Shown here: piece after piece, positions 1 to 8,233 of the stretch
Numbering within the stretch: the first letter of the stretch is position 1
How the letters are laid out: the number at the start of each line of letters is the position of its first letter
Assembly (NCBI GenBank): GCA_037200975.1
Contig: JBBCGI010000001.1
Location: forward strand, 4,485,716-4,549,715
Origin: Pseudomonadota bacterium
Lineage (GTDB): Bacteria; Pseudomonadota; Gammaproteobacteria; Steroidobacterales; Steroidobacteraceae
Direction: 5' to 3'
DNA: 64,000 bases
Translations under genes and position numbers: made by a program
The notes under the pieces: model-generated
Seen by the model: the letters and a program-made list of their open reading frames with translations, nothing else
What the model was told of the DNA's origin: nothing
Databases searched by the model: none

Positions 1-431
<431 letters not shown>

Positions 432-432
<1 letters not shown>

Positions 433-2795
433 TGCGGATCCCTCTCTCATGGCTGCGCGAGTTCGTCGACGTTCCGTGGAGCGCCAAGGAACTGGGCTCG
501 CGGCTCACGATGGCCGGTTTCGAGCTGGAGGCGCTGGAGAAAGCTGCGCCGGCATTCTCGGGCGTCGTGGTCACGGAGATCGTCGAAGCCGTGCGGCATC
601 CGCAGGCTGACAAGCTGCAGGTTTGCAAGGTGAGGGCGGGCGGATCCGAACTGCTCCAGATCGTCTGCGGCGCGGCCAATGCGCGTGTCGGGTTGAAAAC
701 CGCGCTCGCCACCGTCGGCGCCAAACTACCGGGTGACAAGGCCATCACTGCTGCCAAACTGCGCGGCGTGGATTCTGCAGGCATGTTGTGTTCGGCCAAG
801 GAGCTCGGGATCGCCGATACCTCCGAAGGCATCCTCGAACTGCCAGCGGATGCGCCGGTCGGCCAGGATCTGCGTGCCTACCTCGATCTCGACGACGACA
901 TCCTCGAACTGAATGTGACCCCAAACCGTGGCGATGCGATGTCGGTGCTCGGCATCGCGCGCGAAGTCGCTGCGTTGACGAAGACCGAGGTGCGACTGCC
1001 CGCCGCGTCGGTCACCGAAAAGATCGCTGACCGGTTCCCGACCAAACTCACGGCGCCGGAAGGCTGCTCCAAGTTCACGAGCCGCACCATTCGCGGCATC
1101 GACAACAAACGCACGTCGCCGGCCTGGCTGCGAGAACGTCTGCGCCGCGCGGGTCTACGCGCCATCAGTCCCGTCGTGGACGTGACCAACTACGTGATGC
1201 TCGAACTCGGGCAGCCGATGCATGCCTACGATCTGAGCAAGCTCAAAGGCGGCCTCGAGGCGCGATTCGCCTCGGACGGTGAGCCGATCACGCTGCTCGA
1301 CGGCAAGGAAATCAAACTCAGCTCAGACTGCGTCGTGATTGCGGATGCAGATGGGGCCGTGGGATTCGGCGGCATCATGGGTGGCCTGCGCACCTCCTGC
1401 ACGCCCGACACCACCGACGTGTTGTTCGAAGCGAACTTCTTCCCGGCCGCGGCCATCGCCGGGCGCGGTCGCCGCTATGGCCTCGTCACGGACGCCGGTC
1501 AGCGCTTCGAACGCGGGATGGATCCGGTTCATCAGGAGCGCGCGCAACAGCGCGGGGCTCAATTGCTGCTCGAAATTGCCGGTGGCAGTGCGGGGCCGCT
1601 CGTCGTCGTGCAGGAAGAGGCGCGCCTGCCGCGCCGCGCCGAGGTGCAGCTGCGGCGAACCCGCATCACGCGCCTGTTAGGCACCGTCATCGCGGACAAC
1701 GACGTGAAGGCCACGCTCGAATCCCTGGGAATGCGGGTTCGCGCGGATGAGACCGGCTGGCTCGTCACGCCGCCTTCGCACCGGTTCGATATCTCGATCG
1801 AGCCCGACCTCATCGAAGAACTGGCACGCATCGTCGGGTTCGAATCGATTCCGGAGACCGACGCGCCCGGAAGGCAGAAGGCGCGGCCGCTTTCCGAAGA
1901 AGCACCCGTCGAGCAGCAAGCACTCGAGATCCTCGCCACGCGCGGCTACCAGGAGGCGATCACGTACGCCTTCGTGGATCCCGCGCTGCAGAACAAACTA
2001 TTCCCCGGCGTTGTCACGCCCGCAATCAGCAATCCGATCGCCAGCGACATGGCTGTGATGCGCGTGTCACTGTGGCCCGGTCTCATCAAGGCGGCGCTCG
2101 AGAATCAGCGCCGTCAGCAGGATCGTGTGCGTCTGTTCGAACATGGCGCGCGCTTCGCCGCAAATACGGAGACCGATCTGCTGTCCGGCATCGCGATGGG
2201 TTCGCGGCGGCCCGAGCAGTGGGGCGCCAAGGCAGTCCCGGTTGATTTCTTCGACGTGAAACAGGACGTCGATGCCTTGTTCGCGCGCACCGGCGCACCG
2301 GAGGAATTCGGTTACGTCGCGGATGCGTTGCCCTGCCTGCATCCCGGCCGCAGCGCCCGGATCACGCGCAGCGGCGAGACCATCGGCTGGATCGGCGAGC
2401 TGCACCCCCAATTGGTGCAGGAATTCGACTTCACATATGCCCCGATCGTCTTTGAAGTCGAGTACCGCCCGGGCCTGGCGGCCAAAATGCCGCGTTTTGA
2501 AGAGATCTCCCGCTTCCCGAGAGTAAGGCGCGATCTGGCCGTCGTGGTGGACGAGAAAGTTTCTTTAAGACAGCTACATGAACGTGTAACCTTCGCCGCT
2601 TCGAGCTTGTTACGCGACATCCGGGTTTTCGATGTGTTCAGGGGTCCCGGCATAGAATCAGGTCGAAAAAGCGTCGCTTTAGGCTTGATATTTCAGGACA
2701 ATTCTCGCACCCTCGCGGACGAGGACGCGGACCGTTTGTTAGCCGCGATTCGTGCCGATCTGAGTGCAACGTTGGGCGCAGGATTTCGAGAATAA
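432..2795 (+). CDS. pheT: Phenylalanyl-tRNA synthetase beta subunit
   Basis: 787 residues, close to the 795 of E. coli PheT. The start is the ATG overlapping the pheS stop; the reading frame is open further upstream, but residues before [11 protein letters not shown] are pheS in another frame. Domains in order: N-terminal segment, EMAP/OB-type tRNA-binding domain (about 40-150), B3/B4 editing domain (about 210-390), B5 (about 400-475), the catalytic-like core, and an FDX-ACB anticodon-binding domain at the C terminus ([14 protein letters not shown] onward). It partners PheS in charging tRNA-Phe, and the B3/B4 domain edits mischarged Tyr in the family. It is followed after 4 bases by ihfA, the classic gammaproteobacterial order. 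Confidence 0.97.
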
Positions 2796-2799
2796 AAGC

Positions 2800-3099
2800 A
2801 TGGCTCTGACGAAAGCGGAGATGGCTGAGGCGCTGTTCAATCAGCTGGGTCTCAACAAACGCGAAGCTCGTGAGCTCGTGGATTTGTTCTTCGAGGAGGT
2901 GCGCCACGCATTGTCCAACGGCGAACAGGTCAAGCTTTCCGGCTTCGGCAATTTCGATTTGCGCGACAAGAACCAGCGTCCCGGACGCAACCCGAAAACA
3001 GGCGAGGAAATCCCCATCAGCGCGCGACGCGTTGTGACGTTTCGTCCGGGTCAGAAACTGAAGGCGCGAGTCGAGGCTTATGCTGGAACCAAAGAATAA
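2800..3099 (+). CDS. ihfA: Integration host factor alpha subunit
   Basis: 99 residues, the same length as E. coli IhfA, starting [13 protein letters not shown]. An in-frame start 36 bases upstream lies inside pheT and adds a tail no IHF has, so ATG 2800 is chosen. The HU/IHF fold is clear: N-terminal helices, then the DNA-bending beta arm around [20 protein letters not shown], including the Pro-containing [10 protein letters not shown] tip. With IhfB (not in the window) it bends DNA in recombination, replication and transcription. The 3' end overlaps the MerR-type gene by 20 bases. Confidence 0.97.
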   Translation: MALTKAEMAEALFNQLGLNKREARELVDLFFEEVRHALSNGEQVKLSGFGNFDLRDKNQRPGRNPKTGEEIPISARRVVTFRPGQKLKARVEAYAGTKE

Positions 3100-3436
3100 C
3101 GACGAACTTCCGGTCATCCCCGGCAAGCGCTATTTCACGATCGGCGAAGTCAGCGAGCTCTGCGGCGTCAAGCCGCACGTGCTGCGTTATTGGGAACAGG
3201 AATTTCCGCAGCTGAAGCCGGTGAAGCGGCGCGGCAACCGTCGTTATTATCAGCGCCAGGACGTCATCATCATTCGCCAGATCCGTTCGCTGCTCTACGA
3301 GCAGGGATTCACGATCGGCGGCGCGCGCAACAAGCTGGCCGGTGAAGAAGCCCGCGTCGACGTGAGCCAGAGCCAGCAGATCGTCAAGCAGATGCGCACG
3401 GAGCTCGAAGAGCTGCTGAGGATTCTGCGGCGCTGA
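3080..3436 (+). CDS. MerR-family transcriptional regulator (IHF-linked)
   Basis: 118 residues. The winged helix-turn-helix of MerR proteins is at about 18-85 ([22 protein letters not shown], then the [13 protein letters not shown] wing), followed by a short coiled-coil dimerisation helix ([18 protein letters not shown]). There is no C-terminal effector domain and no Cys metal site. This short MerR protein is conserved directly after ihfA in many gammaproteobacteria and its target is unknown to me. It overlaps the ihfA 3' end by 20 bases, so it is probably co-transcribed and translationally coupled. Confidence 0.9.
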   Translation: MLEPKNNDELPVIPGKRYFTIGEVSELCGVKPHVLRYWEQEFPQLKPVKRRGNRRYYQRQDVIIIRQIRSLLYEQGFTIGGARNKLAGEEARVDVSQSQQIVKQMRTELEELLRILRR

Positions 3437-3608
3437 AGAGCCTTTTCGCGTTCAGCGCTGTGCGCTGAACCAATGATTTCTGCAAGATTTTCCACAACTG
3501 CTCCGCCGCCGGCATTTACATCGACTTCTGGCAGACCAGCGGCGCCCGGCTTAGGTATGATGCGCACCCCGCGGCGGCCCCCGGCCACGGGTTTCAAGGT
3601 TTCTCGGG

Positions 3609-3685
3609 CGGGACGTGGCGCAGCCTGGTAGCGCACTTGCATGGGGTGCAAGGGGTCCCGAGTTCAAATCTCGGCGTCCCGACCA
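3609..3685 (+). tRNA. tRNA-Pro (anticodon GGG)
   Basis: A 77-base cloverleaf: acceptor CGGGACG pairs with CGTCCCG, D-arm GCGCAGCCTGGTAGCGC, anticodon stem CTTGC/GCAAG around the loop ATGGGGT (anticodon GGG), T-arm CCGAG-TTCAAAT-CTCGG, and an encoded CCA end. It is the integration site of the island that follows: a copy of its sequence from the anticodon loop to the CCA end recurs at 7434-7469. Confidence 0.97.
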
Positions 3686-3778
3686 ATACTTAGCCGCGTT
3701 TCGCCGACCCCCTGGAGTCACAGCTGGGGTCACATTTCCACAGCTTTCCCAGCGCCCTGGCCCGCATTGCTCGTGCTG

Positions 3779-3796
3779 TACTGTATAACCGTACAG
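3779..3796. promoter_or_regulatory. LexA (SOS) box-like operator
   Basis: TACTGTATAACCGTACAG fits the gammaproteobacterial LexA consensus CTGT-N8-ACAG exactly, with the preferred TA before CTGT and TA at both edges of the spacer. It lies inside the left edge of the tRNA-Pro island, about 190 bases before the SIR2-like gene and with no gene between. It would make island expression damage-inducible if this host's LexA uses the E. coli type box, which is not known from this window. Confidence 0.5.
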
Positions 3797-3989
3797 GCCA
3801 TTTTCTACTGAGATGCGCGAGTGAAGGGAAACCCCGTGGTTTACGAGTAAACGCCTTAGAACTCGCAACCTCCCCCGGGCCTCGGCGCGGTCGGGAGCGC
3901 CCACAAATAAATGCGGCGCGCGCTTCCGGAATGGACAAGATGAGGGACGCTGCGCGGCGGTGACATGATGTTGCTAGGAGACCAGCGCA

Positions 3990-4934
3990 GTGATTAAAGA
4001 CAGCACCGTATTTCTTGTTGGAGCGGGCGGAAGTGCGCCGTACCTGTTCCCTTCAGGGCAGAAACTCCTGCATGAGGCTCGGATGTATTCGCCGTCCCAG
4101 ATACACGAGGAGACCGGCAAGCGACACTCACTAGCCCAAGCAATAGAGTTCAGGGAGACGATGCGGGCGGCGCAGTCGGACTCCATTGACAGCATGCTGG
4201 AGTATCGACCCGACCTCAATGAAATCGGCCGGTCCTGGATTGCTTCCCTAATACTCCGGGCCGAGTTCAATTCACGCAACTTCTATCCGGCAGAGGACGA
4301 TTGGATCGGGTATCTCTTTCGTCAGATCGATGCGGGCAGCTTTCAAGATTTTTGCGACCGCCCGGTATGCTTCATCACTTACAACTATGACCGACTGATC
4401 GAACAAAGGATCACAGCCGGCCTCCTGTCAAAGTTCAAGCCCACTCCGGAACAAATCGCCCGCTATTGGACGGACAGGCCTGTAATTCATTTGCACGGCG
4501 CGGTCGGAGCGTTCCTAAAGGGCGCGCCCGACTATGTGCCTTTCGGTGCCGCCGAGTGGGAGGGTGCAGATTGGGTCGAACACATTCCACGCTACCTTGA
4601 GAAGGCAGCGAACTCGATCAAAGTTGTCCATCAAGCGGCCAGCGATTCTGAGCAATACAGCGCCGCGAGAATGACCTTCAAAGAAGCGGCGAACGCCTTC
4701 TTTATGGGGTTCAGTTTCGGGCGAGTGAACGTGGACAGGCTGGAGCTTGGAAATCTCGGAGGCGTACGGGCCATCGCATGCAGCCGTTACCAAATGACCG
4801 ATGCGGAGTGCGAGCTACAAATAATGCATCCGTTTAGGGCATTCATCGGGCGCACCCCGCAGCTCGGAAAAATCGATGAGAAGTGTGAACTTCTCCTAAA
4901 AAACCACGTGCATGAATTCGTGAGCCGGTACTAA
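3990..4934 (+). CDS. SIR2-like domain protein, putative defence NADase
   Basis: 314 residues, starting at GTG with the Shine-Dalgarno CTAGGAG nine bases upstream. SIR2-type hallmarks are in order: nucleotide-binding GAGGS (11-15) with downstream FPSG, the TYNYD motif (130-134), and HLHG (167-170) whose His169 matches the catalytic His of sirtuins. A late GFSFGRVNVDRL resembles the GYGFNDxHI segment of SIR2-like defence proteins. There is no zinc Cys cluster, as in bacterial anti-phage SIR2 NADases (Thoeris, DSR, SIR2-HerA families) and unlike deacetylases. I infer NAD hydrolysis on phage infection. No known partner (HerA, TIR, Ago) is adjacent. It is first in the island and downstream of a LexA-like box. 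Confidence 0.8.
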   Translation: MIKDSTVFLVGAGGSAPYLFPSGQKLLHEARMYSPSQIHEETGKRHSLAQAIEFRETMRAAQSDSIDSMLEYRPDLNEIGRSWIASLILRAEFNSRNFYPAEDDWIGYLFRQIDAGSFQDFCDRPVCFITYNYDRLIEQRITAGLLSKFKPTPEQIARYWTDRPVIHLHGAVGAFLKGAPDYVPFGAAEWEGADWVEHIPRYLEKAANSIKVVHQAASDSEQYSAARMTFKEAANAFFMGFSFGRVNVDRLELGNLGGVRAIACSRYQMTDAECELQIMHPFRAFIGRTPQLGKIDEKCELLLKNHVHEFVSRY

Positions 4935-5016
4935 TTGCCGAGGCGCATTCATCCAGTGTTGGCAGAGTAAAAACGCTGGATGGACGGCCGCAATCGACAG
5001 CGGCACGCTTCACTGC

Positions 5017-5259
5017 ATGCCCGCTCCCATCACGAAACTCTCCGACCGCTTCGCCAATTACACGCTGCGGATCAAGTGCCGCAAGTGTGGCCATGAACGG
5101 TACACGGAGCCGCATTTCCTGGCCAAGCTACTGGGCTGGGAGACGCCACTAACCACCATTGTGGCCAAGATGCTCTGATCTAAGTGCAATGTGCGCCGGG
5201 AGTGTGAGCTGACGGCCACCAACACGCCGAAGCCGCGCGGGTACAGGAGCACCCGCTAA
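5017..5259 (+). pseudogene. Small zinc-ribbon protein gene interrupted by TGA
   Basis: ATG 5017 opens a 53-codon frame (MPAPITKLSDRFANYTLR, then CRKCGHERYTEPH) that stops at TGA 5176-5178 and continues in the same frame for 26 codons (SKCNVRRECELTATNTPKPR) to TAA 5257. The two halves make sense together: one Cys pair (CRKC) before the stop and further Cys (SKCN, REC) after it, as in a four-Cys zinc ribbon of about 80 residues. A CGA-to-TGA change would restore an Arg before SKC. So it is most likely a nonsense pseudogene; programmed read-through is a less likely alternative. It sits within the tRNA-Pro island, between the SIR2-like gene and the membrane-protein gene. Confidence 0.6.
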
Positions 5260-5292
5260 CAAGCTGGCGGTCATCGCGCGTAGAATTCCGGC

Positions 5293-6039
5293 ATGGCAGA
5301 AGTACCCGATGAGTTAGCAGGACAGCTCCGCCGCCAGCGTCGGTTCATGGTGCTGATGAGCTTGGCTGTTATCGCATACTTTGTGTTCGGCTTGGACCTG
5401 GAATCGAAGCTGGATTGGGTCGGCATGACTCTCAAAGCCAGGGACCCGCGCTACGCGATTGGTGCGTTGTGGGTAGTTTGGGGATGGTCCGTCCTGCGCT
5501 TCCTGCAATGCGGTTACAAGGCGGTGACGTTAGTCAGCTACGAGATTCGCGAGGACGTTGAGGCGCAGGCAGACCGGATTTTGAAGCGCAAAGCCGGCAA
5601 GGTAGCGGTGAAGCAAGTGCGTGAGGGTAAGCGCGAGAATGTGCCGAAAGATTCGGCGTTCCTGCCGCCCGTTGAATTCGGCTTTCACAGCAGCGAATCC
5701 GTCAAAGCGTCAACCGCGCTCAAAGCAGACATCATGGCTACCTACACGCCGGAGATTCACGGCGGACGCACGTACCCAAACATCATTGCAAAATTCAGAA
5801 CCACCGCTGGTGGGTACTTCACCACCGTTGACTTTGGAATGAACATGGAGTTCGCGCGGTGGGAAATGTGGTGGGTGAGGGTGCGGGCGTGGCTCTACGC
5901 AACGCTGGCGATGCCCGGCATCTCGGAGCACGTCATGCCGGTGCTGCTGGCGCTCGCGGCCGTAGTCGCGGCAGCCACGCTGGACCCGAATGCTTGCCAC
6001 GCGCGGTGGTGCATGCCGGGAGCGAAGGCCGGCCTGTAG
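5293..6039 (+). CDS. Island-encoded hypothetical membrane protein
   Basis: 248 residues, no family recognised. Hydrophobic segments at about 18-34 (VLMSLAVIAYFVFGL) and 54-71 suggest an N-terminal helical hairpin. A soluble middle (about 80-195) begins with a charged, probably helical stretch (REDVEAQADRILKRKAGK), and a third hydrophobic segment lies near 213-230. The C terminus has two Cys (NACHARWC). The next gene starts 13 bases downstream behind the Shine-Dalgarno TTAGGAG, so the two are an operon. A membrane protein next to a soluble, nucleic-acid-type protein in a cargo island suggests an effector/sensor pair, but no function is demonstrable. Confidence 0.7.
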   Translation: MAEVPDELAGQLRRQRRFMVLMSLAVIAYFVFGLDLESKLDWVGMTLKARDPRYAIGALWVVWGWSVLRFLQCGYKAVTLVSYEIREDVEAQADRILKRKAGKVAVKQVREGKRENVPKDSAFLPPVEFGFHSSESVKASTALKADIMATYTPEIHGGRTYPNIIAKFRTTAGGYFTTVDFGMNMEFARWEMWWVRVRAWLYATLAMPGISEHVMPVLLALAAVVAAATLDPNACHARWCMPGAKAGL

Positions 6040-6052
6040 TTAGGAGTGCGGA

Positions 6053-7039
6053 ATGGCAGCGAAGCGCAAGAAAAAGGGTCGCGCGATGTCCAAGCGCAAG
6101 TTGCCCACTGGTCAGCTCACTCCCGGCTGCCTCCTTCCGACCAAGCCGACCGAAGAGGCGCTCCGCAACGTGATGGTGGGACGGTTGCCACATCGGGAGC
6201 GCGCGATTGTTGAGTACTTTGAGGCACAATCTAACAAGGGCGGCGGGCCACCGGTACGCGTGCGCCACCTGGAACGGTTGATGTGCGAGACGGTGACGGG
6301 TACTGAGTACGAACTGTGGGACGTTCACGCGACAGATGGGCGATGGTGGGTAGTGTCGCCAATGACAAACCTGTACCCACAAGATGCGTTTCCCAGCGCG
6401 GACTACATGCTGTCCTTCCACATCGGCCTCATTTCCCGCATCACTCATCGCAGCCAGCGTAGCGCGAGCGGCCCCACACCTCGCTTGGCCGGCGCATACC
6501 GTCGATGGGAGCAAGCGGCGCGCGCATTGGACGCCGTGAAAGAGTCTGAGGATTTGCAAGCAGTAGGTGTCAAGTGCCGGGAGTGTTTGCTCACGCTAAT
6601 CCGCGAAGCGCAAAAGGGCGTGGAGCTGCCGACGGGCGCGGCGTGGCCGAAAGGCGCGAATTTTCCGGCGTGGGCGGACCTCATCGCAAACTGGGCGTTG
6701 CCCGGCGGCAGTGCGGAGGACCTTCGCGCGTATGTGAAGTCATCAGCAAAAACCACTTGGCAGCTCGCTAATTGGCTCACGCATACCCCAAACGCCCGGC
6801 ATGTTGACGCTGAGCTAACTGTTGAAGCCGTACGCCACTTGTTAGACGCATACGTGGCAGCAATTGTGCGCCGAGAGTCCAAGCAGCCGGACCGCTGCCC
6901 AAAGTGCTCGTCCTTCCAGATGCACAGCGTGTACACACCGGAACTCGAAAGGGACCCGCCGTATGTCTTGATGTGCGAGGCGTGCGGCTGGAACGATGAG
7001 GATGCGCCCAATCAGCCCAGCCTGTTGCCGACACATTGA
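6053..7039 (+). CDS. Island-encoded basic protein with C-terminal zinc ribbon
   Basis: 328 residues, no family recognised as a whole. The first 16 residues are strongly basic (MAAKRKKKGRAMSKRK). The middle is predicted soluble and helical. The C terminus has a four-Cys zinc ribbon: CPKC at 282-285 and CEAC at 308-311, followed by an acidic tail (GWNDEDAP). Basic head plus zinc ribbon fits nucleic-acid or ribosome binding, which is inference. The translation signal is good and the gene is coupled to the membrane-protein gene 13 bases upstream. Confidence 0.7.
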   Translation: MAAKRKKKGRAMSKRKLPTGQLTPGCLLPTKPTEEALRNVMVGRLPHRERAIVEYFEAQSNKGGGPPVRVRHLERLMCETVTGTEYELWDVHATDGRWWVVSPMTNLYPQDAFPSADYMLSFHIGLISRITHRSQRSASGPTPRLAGAYRRWEQAARALDAVKESEDLQAVGVKCRECLLTLIREAQKGVELPTGAAWPKGANFPAWADLIANWALPGGSAEDLRAYVKSSAKTTWQLANWLTHTPNARHVDAELTVEAVRHLLDAYVAAIVRRESKQPDRCPKCSSFQMHSVYTPELERDPPYVLMCEACGWNDEDAPNQPSLLPTH

Positions 7040-7105
7040 GTTTCTGGACGAACACGCCAGTAATGCAGCTCACAGCAAGAGGTGGCCTAATGCACCCTCC
7101 AGGCA

Positions 7106-7243
7106 ATGCTCAGGCAGCAGCTACTCAATGCCAGCGTGGCCCATCTCGTTAGGCTGTACGGCCAAGAGGCCACACTGTTTGTGTTGCGCTCACTCACCAG
7201 GGATTGGGTGATGCAGGCACGGCTTAACAATGTGCAGCCATGA
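7106..7243 (+). CDS. Possible small protein in the island's right arm
   Basis: A 45-codon frame starting MLRQQLLNASVAHLVR and ending RDWVMQARLNNVQP. Composition is protein-like (an amphipathic helix with Leu/Val/Ala on one face, few Cys or Pro), which is why it is listed, but there is no clear Shine-Dalgarno and no family match. The rest of 7040-7433 shows no gene that I can support. Confidence 0.25.
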   Translation: MLRQQLLNASVAHLVRLYGQEATLFVLRSLTRDWVMQARLNNVQP

Positions 7244-7433
7244 AAGGGCATGCCCCTGAAAACAATTGCTGACAGCACGGCCACTGTGGGAGGACGGGGG
7301 TATGCGAAATTCCCCAATAGTCGAGCCCTGTAATCAGTTGTGGCTAACTACAGCGTCCCACGCCCCGTAAAACATAGCAATTGCGTGCATCCAGCGGCCT
7401 TGCTGGATTACAAGCCATTTCAAACTTTAGTAA

Positions 7434-7469
7434 ATGGGGTGCAAGGGGTCCCGAGTTCGTCCCGACCAA
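7434..7469. repeat. Right attachment-site copy of tRNA-Pro 3' half
   Basis: The first 25 bases are identical to 3641-3665 of tRNA-Pro and the last 11 to 3676-3686. The ten bases between (the 3' part of the T-loop and T-stem strand) are deleted here. The copy cannot fold as a tRNA and has no 5' half, so it is a decayed attR and not a second tRNA gene. It lies two bases from the stop codon of the transglutaminase-like gene. Confidence 0.85.
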
Positions 7470-7471
7470 CC

Positions 7472-8233
7472 TCACTTCGCTGGCCCCAACACCACCAGCT
7501 TCTGGATCCACTGGTTCGACAATCCGGCCAGCGACATCTTGAAACCCATGCCTTCGTCTTCGACCAAGCCAAACGGCAGGTAACGCGCATTCGGCGCGGC
7601 GTCGAGCAACGAGGCATCCGCGACGACCCACGTACCGTTTTCCAGCAGCTCCGCCCAGGCATGACCGTACGCGCCGAAGTTCTTGTCGTGCGCAACGAGC
7701 GCAATACCAATGACTACGCGCGCGGGAATCCCGTACATACGCGCGAGCGCCGCCGTGAACACTGCGTGTTCGCTGCAATCGCCCTGGCGCCTCTTCGCAA
7801 TGGTCGACGCGAAATCCCAGCCGCGCTGCACGCTCTCGTCGATCGTGTGATTCACGAAGCGGATCAATTGCGCGCGTGTCGGTTTCGCACCGAACTCGGC
7901 CAGCTCCGCGCGCACTCCCACGAATTCTGGCTGGTCGAAGTCGATCATGAAGGTGGCTTCGAGCCAGTTGCGTTCGGTGGTACCGGCGAGCTGTGGATAG
8001 GCGCCGACGACATACTCGAAGCTCTCGGCATTCGCGACGGCTTCCACCTTGAGTCTGTCAGCCAGCGCAACCGCATCGTTCGACGTGAGCGACACCCGCA
8101 ATGGCGAACCATCGGGGATCGCCTCCGCCACCAACGACTCGGTGGGAATCACGAATAATGGCGTGATTTGCGCGCGCGCTGAGGAAACCGCAAGCAGCGC
8201 AACGCAGGCGATCAAAGTATCTCGCACCCGCAT
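7472..8233 (-). CDS. Exported transglutaminase-like protease-fold protein
   Basis: 253 residues. MRVRDTLIACVALLAV followed by SSARAQ is a signal peptide. The transglutaminase-like core shows the Cys of QGDCSEHAVFTAALAR, the His of FGAYGHAWAELL and the Asp of WVVADASLLDA, the usual Cys-His-Asp triad in order. Bacterial members act in the periplasm on peptides or proteins; the substrate is unknown. The ATG overlaps the stop of the upstream gene by one base, so the two exported proteins are translationally coupled and probably work together. The 3' end abuts the att remnant of the tRNA-Pro island. Confidence 0.75.
   Translation of the reverse strand: MRVRDTLIACVALLAVSSARAQITPLFVIPTESLVAEAIPDGSPLRVSLTSNDAVALADRLKVEAVANAESFEYVVGAYPQLAGTTERNWLEATFMIDFDQPEFVGVRAELAEFGAKPTRAQLIRFVNHTIDESVQRGWDFASTIAKRRQGDCSEHAVFTAALARMYGIPARVVIGIALVAHDKNFGAYGHAWAELLENGTWVVADASLLDAAPNARYLPFGLVEDEGMGFKMSLAGLSNQWIQKLVVLGPAK

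Larger units (their letters stand above)
3641..7469. mobile_element. Small genomic island in tRNA-Pro, att-flanked
   Basis: The segment is bounded by a direct repeat. Bases 3641-3665 (from the anticodon loop of tRNA-Pro) are identical to 7434-7458, and 3676-3686 are identical to 7459-7469; the right copy lacks the ten bases 3666-3675. A crossover starting in the anticodon loop is the usual signature of tyrosine-recombinase islands. The enclosed 3.7 kb looks less GC-rich than both flanks. It carries a SIR2-like gene, a broken zinc-ribbon gene, a membrane protein and a basic zinc-ribbon protein. I see no integrase, excisionase or relaxase, so it is a cargo remnant or a non-autonomous element. 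The repeat is certain; that this was a mobile island is a strong inference. Confidence 0.85.

Noticed and set aside
3690-3938. Leftward open frame that might be a truncated integrase
   Set aside because: No R-H-R-Y pattern or other recombinase motif and odd composition; treated as chance.
5176-5178. Selenocysteine at the TGA of the zinc-ribbon gene
   Set aside because: No SECIS-like hairpin or Sec machinery is seen, and a Cys-type residue is not what the alignment of halves suggests; nonsense mutation is simpler.
7434-7469. Second tRNA-Pro gene
   Set aside because: No 5' half, and the T-arm is cut by a ten-base deletion; it is an att remnant.
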